DNA of 5,303 nt, from contig CAKUMG010000500.1 of NCBI GenBank assembly GCA_934667465.1, positions 1-5,303 on the forward strand. Reading direction: 5' to 3'. This DNA comes from an uncultured Actinoplanes sp. (GTDB taxonomy: Bacteria > Actinomycetota > Actinomycetes > Mycobacteriales > Micromonosporaceae). Within the stretch, counting starts at the first letter, position 1, and each line of letters begins with the position of its first letter. The notes under the pieces were generated by a model, which saw nothing but the letters and a program-made list of their open reading frames with translations, did not search any database and had not been told where the DNA came from. Both the position numbers and the translations under genes were made by a program. Positions 1 through 5,303 of the stretch are shown here, in pieces.

Positions 1-255
1 CTGCTGCAGGGCGGCACGCAGCGCGCGGTGCAACCCGTCCTCGAGATAGAGGCCGCCGCGCCACTCCACCACGTGCGGGAAGAGGTCACCGTAGAACGTC
101 GAGTCCTCGGCGAGCAGCTTGTCCAGCGCGAGCTCGCGCTTGGTGGTGATCAGCTCGGCCAGCCGGATGGGACGCGGCGGGATCTCCGCCCAGGACTTCA
201 ACGTGGTGTGATGCTCGGGGTAGGGCGCTCCGTCCCGCACCGCTCTGAAGATCAC
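1..255 (-). CDS. Small conserved actinobacterial protein, 5' part only (ParB-like 'DGxHR' motif; relatives often labelled VapB-family antitoxin)
   Basis: Partial gene: 85 codons are visible and the frame is still open at the left edge. I chose the GTG at 253-255 because a strong GGAGGGGAG lies 9 bases upstream. The protein starts VIFRAVRDGAPYPEH and contains R-L-x-E-L-I-T-T-K-R (about residues 31-40), A-E-D-S-T-F-Y-G-D-L-F (49-59) and L-Y-L-E-D-G-L-H-R (69-77). I recognise it, from memory, as a widespread actinobacterial family that automated annotation often calls a type II toxin-antitoxin VapB-family antitoxin. I see neither a ribbon-helix-helix nor an AbrB-like N-terminus, and no toxin gene is visible. 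The pattern of a P-x-V strand, a G-x-L-Y strand and then D-G-x-H-R followed by an alanine-rich helix resembles the ParB/sulfiredoxin-like fold, which is an inference. The frame is secure; the function is not. Confidence 0.8.
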   Translation of the reverse strand, partial: MIFRAVRDGAPYPEHHTTLKSWAEIPPRPIRLAELITTKRELALDKLLAEDSTFYGDLFPHVVEWRGGLYLEDGLHRALRAALQQ

Positions 256-264
256 AACGGCACG

Positions 265-273
265 CTCCCCTCC
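265..273 (-). promoter_or_regulatory. Ribosome binding site of the left-edge gene
   Basis: On the minus strand this reads GGAGGGGAG, with a 9-base spacer to the GTG at 253-255. It is the best Shine-Dalgarno match near this end and it decides the GTG start. Confidence 0.7.
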
Positions 274-279
274 GGTCTC

Positions 280-342
280 GCGTATCCCCTACCCGATGGA
301 CGAGTGGATACGCCTGTAAGCCTAACGAGCCGCAAGCGTATC
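280..342. repeat. Three alternating copies of GCGTATC in the intergenic spacer (possible operator or alternative hairpins)
   Basis: GCGTATCC lies at 280-287, its exact reverse complement GGATACGC at 306-313, and GCGTATC again at 336-342. The middle copy can pair with either neighbour: 8 bp with an 18-base loop, or 7 bp with a 22-base loop. All copies fall in the 107-base spacer between the nitroreductase stop and the left-edge gene's start. On the minus strand a TAGGCT (319-324 region), which fits an actinobacterial -10 of the form TANNNT, lies between the second and third copies. No good -35 accompanies it. The repeat itself is directly visible; a role as operator half-sites or as a leader structure is inference. 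No U-tract follows any arm, so it is not an ordinary terminator. Confidence 0.5.
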
Positions 343-362
343 GACCTCCCCTGCGGGCGGCC

Positions 363-995
363 TCAGGTGGCGTGCTCCTCGGGGGCCACGCCGGCGGCCG
401 CCCACCGGCCATGATGCACCACCTCGTCCACCGGCCGGTGACCGCGCCGCAGCGACGGCGACCGTTTGTCGTCGGCCGGGTAACCCACGGAGACGGTGCC
501 GACCGGCGTGAAGTGCTCCGGGACCCCGAAGGTCGTACGGAACGCAACGATCTTGTCGGCCGGGACCCCGAAGAAGAGCGAACCCAGCCCCTCGTTGACC
601 GCCGTCAGGTGGATCAGCAGCGCGGCGAAGCCCGTGTCGACGTCCCAGTAGGGCACCGGCCAGCGGTTCTCGTCCCGGTCCGCCCAGCCCTTGTCGGGCT
701 GGGCGTAACGGTCGAGATAGGCCGACTTGTTCGACAGCGCCACGATCAGCAGCGGCGCGGTGCGCATCCGGGTCATCCACGAGTCGGCCTCGGGCCCGAA
801 GGACGTCACCGACCAGTAGAGCTCGCGGTCCTCCGGGCGCTCGAGCACCAGGAAGCCCCAGCCCTGCGAGAAGCCGGCCGACGGCGCCCGCAGCGCGTGC
901 CGGACCAGCTTCTCCACGATCTCCGCGGGCACCGGGCGGTCCGGGTCGTAGGTCCGGACCATCTTGCGCCTGCGGACGACGTCGTCGAACTCCAC
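363..995 (-). CDS. Nitroreductase-family FMN oxidoreductase
   Basis: This encodes 210 residues, a normal length for the NfsB/FRase-like nitroreductase fold, a cytosolic flavoprotein that reduces substrates with NAD(P)H. The N-terminus V-R-R-R-K-M-V-R-T-Y (7-16) and A-P-S-A-G-F-S-Q (37-44) match the FMN-phosphate-contacting region of the family. Y-W-D-V-D-T-G-F-A-A (116-125) with E-G-L-G (135-138) is the central helix region, and V-G-Y-P-A (170-174) with R-P-V-D-E-V-V (187-193) is the usual C-terminal stretch. The start is the GTG at 993-995, only 2 bases after the epimerase stop, so translational coupling is likely; no clear Shine-Dalgarno is present. An internal ATG at codon 12 would cut into the FMN-binding arginines and is rejected. 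It is the last gene of the pdxH unit. The substrate, and whether it uses NAD(P)H or F420, cannot be told from sequence. Confidence 0.9.
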   Translation of the reverse strand: MEFDDVVRRRKMVRTYDPDRPVPAEIVEKLVRHALRAPSAGFSQGWGFLVLERPEDRELYWSVTSFGPEADSWMTRMRTAPLLIVALSNKSAYLDRYAQPDKGWADRDENRWPVPYWDVDTGFAALLIHLTAVNEGLGSLFFGVPADKIVAFRTTFGVPEHFTPVGTVSVGYPADDKRSPSLRRGHRPVDEVVHHGRWAAAGVAPEEHAT

Positions 996-997
996 GC

Positions 998-1927
998 TCA
1001 GGCCCCGGAGGGGCGCACACCCCAGGAGGCGCGCCAGGTCTCGCCCGGCTCGAGGACGACGAGGTCACGACCCGAGCGGTACGCGTCCGGCGGGCACGTC
1101 ATCGGCTCGATCGCCACGGACCGGCGGAACCGCTCGCCGTGCAGCGTGTCCCCGGTGAACACCTGCCACCACTTGAAGTTCTCGTCGCCCCAGACGGTGA
1201 CCGCCGGGCCGCCGTCGGGCGCCGCGATCGTCACCGAGGAGCCGCCTGTCTCGTCGGCGATCAGGTCGCCCCACGTGGTGTCGAGCACCGCGCCGCCGAT
1301 CTTGCGCGGCTCGATGTAGTCGAACTCCGTGCCCGCGACCTTGACCGCGCCGATCGGCAGCAGCCGGGTGTCGGCCAGGATCTTGCTGCGGCCGGGCACC
1401 CGGAGCAGCGTCTCGTCGACCGCGACGCCGGGAAGCTGCAGGTAGGGGTGCACCGAGAAGCCCCAGGGCGCCCGCTCCTCGCTGGTGTTGACGACCTCCT
1501 GGTCGGAGCGCAGCCCATCGGCCGAGACGCTCCACCGGGTCCGCAGCGTCAGCGACCACGGGTAGCCCGTCTGGGGCGGCAGGTCGTACTCGAGGGTGAC
1601 GCTGTCGGCGCTCTGCTCCGCGACGTGCCAGCGGACCCAGTTGACCAGGCCGTGGATGGCGTTGTGCCGGGCCGGCTCGGTCAGCGGCAGCTGCTGGGCC
1701 GTACCCTCGAAGGTGTAATGCCCGTCACGGATCCGGTTGGGCCACGGCGCCAGGATCGTGCCCGCCGAGGCGGGCGTCATCTGGTCCGGACCGAAGCCGT
1801 CCAGCACCTCGCGGTCCCCCACCGAATAACCGCGGAGGACGCCGCCGACCTCCACGACGGTGGCCTTGTGGCCCTCCGCCTCGATGGTCCACTGGGTTCC
1901 CGACTTGGCGGCGACGACGTTGGTCAT
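998..1927 (-). CDS. Aldose 1-epimerase family protein (GalM/YihR-like mutarotase)
   Basis: This encodes 309 residues, close to the usual length for the family, with no signal peptide, so it is cytosolic. Mutarotases interconvert alpha and beta anomers of aldoses. The expected motifs occur in order: A-P-W-P-N-R-I-R-D-G (60-69, with sugar-binding Arg), N-A-I-H-G-L (89-94, His92), G-F-S-V-H-P-Y-L (156-163, His160) and A-I-E-P-M-T-C-P-P-D-A (272-282, Glu274 as the probable catalytic base). From memory the style is closer to the E. coli YihR-type subfamily than to classical GalM, so I give no symbol. The start is the ATG at 1925-1927. It lies 10 bases after the transporter stop and lacks a clear Shine-Dalgarno, which suggests coupling to upstream translation. 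The neighbouring transporter is not a recognised sugar importer, so the sugar handled is unknown. Confidence 0.93.
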   Translation of the reverse strand: MTNVVAAKSGTQWTIEAEGHKATVVEVGGVLRGYSVGDREVLDGFGPDQMTPASAGTILAPWPNRIRDGHYTFEGTAQQLPLTEPARHNAIHGLVNWVRWHVAEQSADSVTLEYDLPPQTGYPWSLTLRTRWSVSADGLRSDQEVVNTSEERAPWGFSVHPYLQLPGVAVDETLLRVPGRSKILADTRLLPIGAVKVAGTEFDYIEPRKIGGAVLDTTWGDLIADETGGSSVTIAAPDGGPAVTVWGDENFKWWQVFTGDTLHGERFRRSVAIEPMTCPPDAYRSGRDLVVLEPGETWRASWGVRPSGA

Positions 1928-1937
1928 GGGCAGAAGA

Positions 1938-3260
1938 TTAGCCCTTCACCTCGTCGCCGGATGGCGGACGGTATCGAAGGAGGGCCGGGAAGGCGACGGC
2001 GAGCACGACGGCCAGTCCCGCGGCCGCGAACCCGCCGCCCGCCCAGGAGGCCGCCGGGCCGGCGAACTCGGCCGTGGCACCCGCGCGCAGGTCGCCCAGC
2101 CGCGGCCCGCCGGCCACGACGACGGTGTGCACCCCCTGCAGCCGGCCGCGCAGCCGGTCCGGCGCGTAGACCTGCAGGATCGACTGCCGGTAGACGGCGC
2201 TGACCAGGTCGGCCGCGCCGCCGACGGCGAGCAGCAGCACCATCAGCCACAGCGAGTGCGCCAGCCCGGCGAAGCCGATCGCGACACCCCAGCCGACCAC
2301 CGCGATCACCAGCGCCACGCCCTGCCGCTTCACCCGGCCGATCCAGCCGGAGGTGAGCCCGCCGACCACCGAACCGAGCGCGATTGCGGCGAAGAGCCAG
2401 CCGACAGCGGAACCGCCGCCGAACCGCTCCGCGGCGATCTCCGGGAACAGCGCGCGCGGCATGGCGAACACCATCGCGATGATGTCGATACCGAAGGAGA
2501 GCAGCAGCACCGGCTGGGTGACCAGGAAGCGCAGCCCCACGGCGATGCCCCGGAGCCCGGCCGTCGGCTTCTCCCCGGAGCCGTCCTGCTCGATCGGGGG
2601 GATGGCGGGCAGCCGCCACGCGGCCCAGAGCGCGATCGTGAAGAGCACGGCGTCCACCGCGTACGCGATCGTGACGCCCGTGTCCGTCGACCAGATGCCG
2701 AGGATGAGCCCGGCGACCAGCGGCCCTAGCACCCCGCCGGCAGTGGTCGTCGTGTAGGAGAGCGTGTTGGCCGACGGGACGAGCTCCTTGGGCACGATCC
2801 GCGGGATGATCGCCTGCCGGGTCGGCGAGCTGACCGCGAAACCGGCCGACTGCACCGCGGTGAACACGAGCAGCAGCACGGGGCTGTGCAGCTGGAGCAC
2901 CGCCTGCAGCAACAGGCCGGCCGTGGAGATCCAGGTCAGCACGGAGCTGGCCAGCAGCAGCTTGCGCCGGTCGACGACGTCCGCGGCCGCGCCACCCCAC
3001 AGGCCGAAGATCAACAGCGGAACCAGCCCGGCGACGCCGATCAGGCCCACCCACGCGGACGAGTCCGTGATGGCGAACATCTCGACCGGTACGGCCACCG
3101 CGGTGAACTGGAAGCCGAAGAACGCGACCCCGTTGCCGATCCACATTCGCCGGTACGCGGCTCCGCGCAGCGGCCGGATGTCGATGACCCAGCTCCGGCC
3201 CCGGGACCGCACCGCCTCCTCGGAGACCTCCGTCGCGGCCTCCACGGGCTCCTGGCTCAC
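1938..3260 (-). CDS. MFS transporter, EntS/MFS_3-like (probable exporter)
   Basis: This encodes 440 residues in the inner membrane, with about 12 hydrophobic segments (roughly from 40-62 to 405-428) and a long loop at about 220-240 between the two halves. Motif A appears as G-x-x-x-D-V-V-D-R-R-K (90-100) after the second segment. [12 protein letters not shown] (145-156) and [17 protein letters not shown] (357-373) are characteristic of the EntS-like subgroup, whose known members export siderophores or drugs. The substrate here is unknown. The start is the GTG at 3258-3260, which overlaps the pdxH stop as GTGA. This gives the N-terminus M-S-Q-E-P-V-E, followed by I-R-P-L-R at 28-32, where homologues begin. 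The same frame stays open further upstream, but only as an arginine- and glycine-rich shadow of pdxH. The stop is TAA. Confidence 0.9.
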   Translation of the reverse strand: MSQEPVEAATEVSEEAVRSRGRSWVIDIRPLRGAAYRRMWIGNGVAFFGFQFTAVAVPVEMFAITDSSAWVGLIGVAGLVPLLIFGLWGGAAADVVDRRKLLLASSVLTWISTAGLLLQAVLQLHSPVLLLVFTAVQSAGFAVSSPTRQAIIPRIVPKELVPSANTLSYTTTTAGGVLGPLVAGLILGIWSTDTGVTIAYAVDAVLFTIALWAAWRLPAIPPIEQDGSGEKPTAGLRGIAVGLRFLVTQPVLLLSFGIDIIAMVFAMPRALFPEIAAERFGGGSAVGWLFAAIALGSVVGGLTSGWIGRVKRQGVALVIAVVGWGVAIGFAGLAHSLWLMVLLLAVGGAADLVSAVYRQSILQVYAPDRLRGRLQGVHTVVVAGGPRLGDLRAGATAEFAGPAASWAGGGFAAAGLAVVLAVAFPALLRYRPPSGDEVKG

Positions 3261-3910
3261 GGTGCGAGCCTCTCGACCACCCAGGCGTCGCCGGCCCGGC
3301 GGTAGCGCAGCCGGTCGTGCATCCGGCTCGTCCGGCCCTGCCAGAACTCCACCGTCTCGGGCACCACCCGCAGCCCGCCCCAGTGCGGCGGCGCGGGGAT
3401 CTCGTCGTCGCCGAAGCGCGCGGTGACCTCGTCGAGCGCCTCGTCGAGCGTGGCCCGGTCCGGCACCACCTCGCTCTGCGGGCTGGCCCAGGCGCCGAGC
3501 CGGGACCCGCGCGGCCGTGAGGCGAAGTAGGCCTCCGTCTCGGCCCGGTCCACCCGCTCGGCCGTGCCCCCGACGAGCACCTGCCGCTGGATCGGGTGCC
3601 ACGGGAACACGATGCTCGCCTGCGGGTTCTCCGCCAGCTCGGTGCCCTTGCGCGAGCCGTAGTTGGTGAAGAACACGAAGCCGCGCTCGTCGTAGCCCTT
3701 GAGCAGCACGGTACGGGCGCTCGGGCGCGCGGCGGCGTCGCTGGTCGCCACGATCATCGCGTTGGGCTCGGTGAGCCCGGACTCCAGCGCGTCGGCGAAC
3801 CAGCGGCCGAACTGCTCCGGCCAGGTCGCCGCGAGGTCCGCCTCGAGCAGCGGGCCGTGCTCGGTGTAGTCGCGCCGCATGCGGTCCGGCGCCGGTGGGT
3901 GGGAAGTCAC
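3257..3910 (-). CDS. pdxH: Pyridoxamine/pyridoxine 5'-phosphate oxidase
   Basis: This encodes 217 residues, the same size as E. coli PdxH. It is an FMN-dependent cytosolic enzyme that oxidises pyridoxine or pyridoxamine 5'-phosphate to pyridoxal 5'-phosphate with O2. M-R-R-D-Y (11-15) is the substrate-lid region. R-T-V-L-L-K (66-71), Y-G-S-R-K (84-88) and R-Q-V (109-111) are FMN contacts. V-E-F-W-Q-x4-R-M-H-D-R (187-200) matches the family signature exactly, and the protein ends in the usual R-L-A-P. The GTG start at 3908-3910 has AAAGGA 6 bases upstream. The frame continues open upstream but shows no family similarity there. It is first in the four-gene minus-strand unit and divergent from citA. 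Most actinobacteria make PLP directly with PdxS/PdxT, so this enzyme probably serves salvage, which is an inference from the lineage. Confidence 0.97.
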   Translation of the reverse strand: MTSHPPAPDRMRRDYTEHGPLLEADLAATWPEQFGRWFADALESGLTEPNAMIVATSDAAARPSARTVLLKGYDERGFVFFTNYGSRKGTELAENPQASIVFPWHPIQRQVLVGGTAERVDRAETEAYFASRPRGSRLGAWASPQSEVVPDRATLDEALDEVTARFGDDEIPAPPHWGGLRVVPETVEFWQGRTSRMHDRLRYRRAGDAWVVERLAP

Positions 3911-3916
3911 GAAGGT

Positions 3917-3922
3917 TCCTTT
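3917..3922 (-). promoter_or_regulatory. Ribosome binding site of pdxH
   Basis: AAAGGA on the minus strand lies 6 bases before the GTG at 3908-3910, inside a short A-rich run that stands out from the GC-rich surroundings. It supports this start over upstream in-frame codons. Confidence 0.65.
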
Positions 3923-4080
3923 TTCTGCGGTGGGCTCTACGAACCTAGATCTGCTGTGCGGCGGCGTCTCCTCGGCGAGGATAGGTGTCGCGGACGGCAC
4001 AGTTCGCAGGGTCGACCCGACCGGCCGCGCACCGGCAAGATGAATCACCCACCCGCTCTTCCACCAGCCCGAACTCCCCT

Positions 4081-4085
4081 GGAGG
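4081..4085 (+). promoter_or_regulatory. Ribosome binding site of citA
   Basis: GGAGG lies 4 bases before the GTG at 4090-4092. The spacing is slightly short but the match is strong, and it decides the citA start against a longer in-frame N-terminus reaching into the spacer. Confidence 0.65.
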
Positions 4086-4089
4086 CGAC

Positions 4090-5196
4090 GTGTCCGATTT
4101 CAAGCCGGGCCTGGAGGGCGTGATCGCCTTCGAGACCCGCATCGCCGAGCCCGACAAGGAGGGTGGCGCGCTGCGCTACCGCGGCGTCGACATCGAGGAC
4201 CTCATCGGACAGGTGTCGTTCGGCAACGTGTGGGCGCTGCTGGTCGACGGCCGTTTCGGGCCCGGGCTGCCGCCGGCCGAGCCGTTCCCGGTGCCGGTGC
4301 ACTCCGGCGACATCCGGGTGGACGTGCAGTCCGCGGTCGCGATGCTGGCGCCCTACTGGGGGTTGTCCCAGCTGCTCGACATCGACGAGGAGCAGGCCCG
4401 CAGCGACCTCGCCCGGGTGTCGGTGACCGCGCTGTCCTTCGTCGCCCAGGCCGCGCGCGGGCTGGGCCTGCCGGCCGTGCCGCAGAAGGACATCGACAAG
4501 GCGCAGACCGTCGTCGAGCGGTTCATGAAGCGCTGGCGCGGCGAGCCCGACCCGCGGCACGTCAAGGCCGTCGACGCCTACTTCATCTCGGCCGCCGAGC
4601 ACGGCCTCAACGCGTCCACGTTCACCTCGCGGATCGTCGCCTCCACCGGCGCCGACGCCGCGGCCTGCATCTCCTCCGGCATCGGCGCCCTCTCCGGGCC
4701 GTTGCACGGCGGCGCGCCCTCCCGCGTGCTGCACATGATCGAGGCCGTGGAGCGCAGCGGCGACGCCGAGGGCTACGTCCGGGGCGTGCTCGACCGCGGC
4801 GAGCGCCTCATGGGCTTCGGCCACCGCGTCTACCGTGCCGAGGACCCGCGCGCCCGGGTGCTCCGGCGCACGGCCAAGGAGCTGGGCGCCCCGCGCTTCG
4901 AGGTGGCCGAGGCGCTCGAGCGGGCCGCGCTCGCCGAGCTCCAGGCCCGCAAGCCCGACCGGGTGCTCGCCACCAACGTGGAGTTCTGGTCGGCGGTCGT
5001 GCTCGACTTCGCCGAGGTCCCGGCGCACATGTTCACCTCGATGTTCACCTGCGCGCGGGTGGCCGGCTGGAGCGCGCACATCCTGGAGCAGAAGCGGCTG
5101 GGCCGCATCGTGCGCCCGAGCGCCCGCTATGTGGGACCCGAGCCGCGCAAGCCGCAGGAGGTGGAGGGCTGGGAGGCCGTCCCGCATAATCTGTGA
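4090..5196 (+). CDS. citA: Citrate synthase 2 (CitA type)
   Basis: This encodes 368 residues of a type II-fold citrate synthase that condenses oxaloacetate and acetyl-CoA to citrate at the entry of the TCA cycle. A side activity as methylcitrate synthase cannot be excluded. The catalytic and binding histidines sit in [10 protein letters not shown] (169-178, His171), S-G-P-L-H-G-G-A (202-209, His206) and M-G-F-G-H-R-V-Y (241-248, His245). E-D-P-R-A-R-V-L (251-258) and A-H-I-L-E-Q-K (329-335) are family-typical. The usual catalytic Asp of the N-V-D motif is Glu298 here (T-N-V-E-F-W). From memory, M. tuberculosis CitA carries the same Glu, so this looks like a property of the subfamily, not damage. 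The overall length and wording match actinobacterial CitA, the shorter paralogue of GltA. The GTG start follows GGAGG. It is divergent from pdxH and lies 34 bases ahead of serC in the same direction. Confidence 0.96.
   Translation: MSDFKPGLEGVIAFETRIAEPDKEGGALRYRGVDIEDLIGQVSFGNVWALLVDGRFGPGLPPAEPFPVPVHSGDIRVDVQSAVAMLAPYWGLSQLLDIDEEQARSDLARVSVTALSFVAQAARGLGLPAVPQKDIDKAQTVVERFMKRWRGEPDPRHVKAVDAYFISAAEHGLNASTFTSRIVASTGADAAACISSGIGALSGPLHGGAPSRVLHMIEAVERSGDAEGYVRGVLDRGERLMGFGHRVYRAEDPRARVLRRTAKELGAPRFEVAEALERAALAELQARKPDRVLATNVEFWSAVVLDFAEVPAHMFTSMFTCARVAGWSAHILEQKRLGRIVRPSARYVGPEPRKPQEVEGWEAVPHNL
5185..5190 (+). promoter_or_regulatory. Possible -10 box for serC inside the end of citA
   Basis: CATAAT matches TATAAT at five of six positions and is an unusually AT-rich patch for this DNA, about 40 bases before the serC start. 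No recognisable -35 lies 17-18 bases upstream (the sequence there is GTGGAGG), so it may be only the codons for the last residues of CitA. serC could equally be transcribed from the citA promoter. Confidence 0.22.
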
Positions 5197-5215
5197 CGGC
5201 CGCAGCACACCTTCC

Positions 5216-5223
5216 GAGAGGGA
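5216..5223 (+). promoter_or_regulatory. Ribosome binding site of serC
   Basis: GAGAGGGA lies 7 bases ahead of the GTG at 5231-5233. Good strength and spacing fix the start of the truncated gene. Confidence 0.65.
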
Positions 5224-5230
5224 CCTCCCC

Positions 5231-5303
5231 GTGACCGACCCGATCCGCATCCCCGACGACCTCAAGCCCGTCGACGGTCGGTTCGGTTCCGGCCCGAGCA
5301 AGG
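5231..5303 (+). CDS. serC: Phosphoserine aminotransferase, N-terminal fragment
   Basis: Only 24 codons plus one base are present before the window ends. The peptide begins M-T-D-P-I-R-I-P and continues L-K-P-V-D-G-R-F-G-S-G-P-S-K (11-24). That stretch is the hallmark N-terminus of the actinobacterial/mycobacterial type of SerC, for example the D-G-R-F-G-S-G-P-S-K of M. tuberculosis SerC, recalled from memory. The enzyme is PLP-dependent and converts 3-phosphohydroxypyruvate and glutamate to phosphoserine and 2-oxoglutarate in serine synthesis. The PLP lysine and the rest of the fold lie outside the window. The gap from the citA stop is 34 bases with no terminator-like hairpin, so citA-serC co-transcription is plausible. 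Confidence 0.88.
   Translation, partial: MTDPIRIPDDLKPVDGRFGSGPSK

Larger units (their letters stand above)
3911..4089. promoter_or_regulatory. Divergent control region between pdxH and citA
   Basis: This 179-base non-coding spacer must hold the promoters for both directions. Two palindromes are visible: TCCTCG-G-CGAGGA at 3969-3981 and GGGTCGACCC at 4009-4018, the second perfect over 10 bases. For pdxH, the minus strand has TAGGTT (3942-3947), which fits a TANNNT -10 box with a leader of about 25 bases, but no convincing -35 is present at 17-18 bases. For citA I find no promoter I would defend. Binding of any regulator to the palindromes is inference. Confidence 0.5.

Noticed and set aside
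331..362. Candidate intrinsic terminator after the nitroreductase
   Set aside because: Only weak GC-rich complementarity (GCCGC with a distant GCGGC) and no T-tract on the minus strand. A terminator cannot be supported.
1139..2203. Long plus-strand frame opposite the epimerase and transporter
   Set aside because: It spans two real genes and their intergenic gap, is rich in Arg, Pro and Gly, and has no family-like motif. It is a coding shadow.
3261..3602. Possible longer N-terminus of the MFS transporter
   Set aside because: The upstream part is only the off-frame reading of pdxH, low in hydrophobic segments and rich in Arg and Gly. The GTGA overlap start fits both homologues and operon structure.
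3911..4048. Possible N-terminal extension of PdxH
   Set aside because: The PdxH match begins around R-M-R-R-D-Y, 10 residues into the shorter form, which already equals the usual family length and has AAAGGA in the right place.
3985..4089. Possible 35-residue N-terminal extension of CitA
   Set aside because: The frame is open, but the extension has no resemblance to citrate synthases and would place the palindromic control region in coding sequence. GGAGG ahead of the GTG at 4090 and the family-like start S-D-F-K-P-G-L-E-G favour the shorter form.
5197..5230. Candidate terminator between citA and serC
   Set aside because: The 34 bases contain no inverted repeat with a T-run; the stretch is largely the serC ribosome binding site.
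4045..5301. Long open frame antisense to citA (about 418 codons, minus strand)
   Set aside because: Its composition is dominated by Gly, Ala, Arg and His with no recognisable motif, as expected from the complement of a GC-rich gene. The plus strand holds an unmistakable citrate synthase.

Overview
The window comes from a strongly GC-rich chromosome with almost exclusively G/C third codon positions, frequent GTG starts and GGAG-type ribosome binding sites. This points to an actinomycete. The CitA, SerC and PdxH sequences fit that group, and a member of the Micromonosporales or a relative is an inference, not a demonstration. I see no mobile element, CRISPR array, rRNA or tRNA. It reads as ordinary core chromosome.

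Layout, left to right. (1) Positions 1-255, minus strand: the first 85 codons of a small conserved actinobacterial protein of unclear function, running off the left edge. (2) Positions 256-362: a 107-base spacer with three alternating copies of GCGTATC. (3) Positions 363-3910, minus strand: a compact four-gene unit read right to left, namely pdxH (pyridoxamine/pyridoxine 5'-phosphate oxidase), an MFS exporter-like transporter, a GalM/YihR-like aldose 1-epimerase and a nitroreductase-family flavoprotein. The junctions are a 4-base stop/start overlap, a 10-base gap and a 2-base gap, so they are very probably co-transcribed and partly translationally coupled. (4) Positions 3911-4089: a divergent control region between pdxH and citA, containing two short palindromes. 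(5) Positions 4090-5196, plus strand: a complete citrate synthase 2 (citA). (6) Positions 5231-5303, plus strand: the first 24 codons of serC (phosphoserine aminotransferase), cut by the right edge.

Functionally, citA and serC serve central carbon and serine metabolism. PdxH salvages the cofactor PLP, which SerC itself uses. PdxH and the nitroreductase are both FMN enzymes at opposite ends of one unit. The transporter and epimerase have no evident substrate. I found no convincing undescribed system. The points most worth a second look are the ParB/sulfiredoxin-like look of the left-edge protein, the alternating GCGTATC repeats, and the Glu at the usual catalytic Asp position of CitA.
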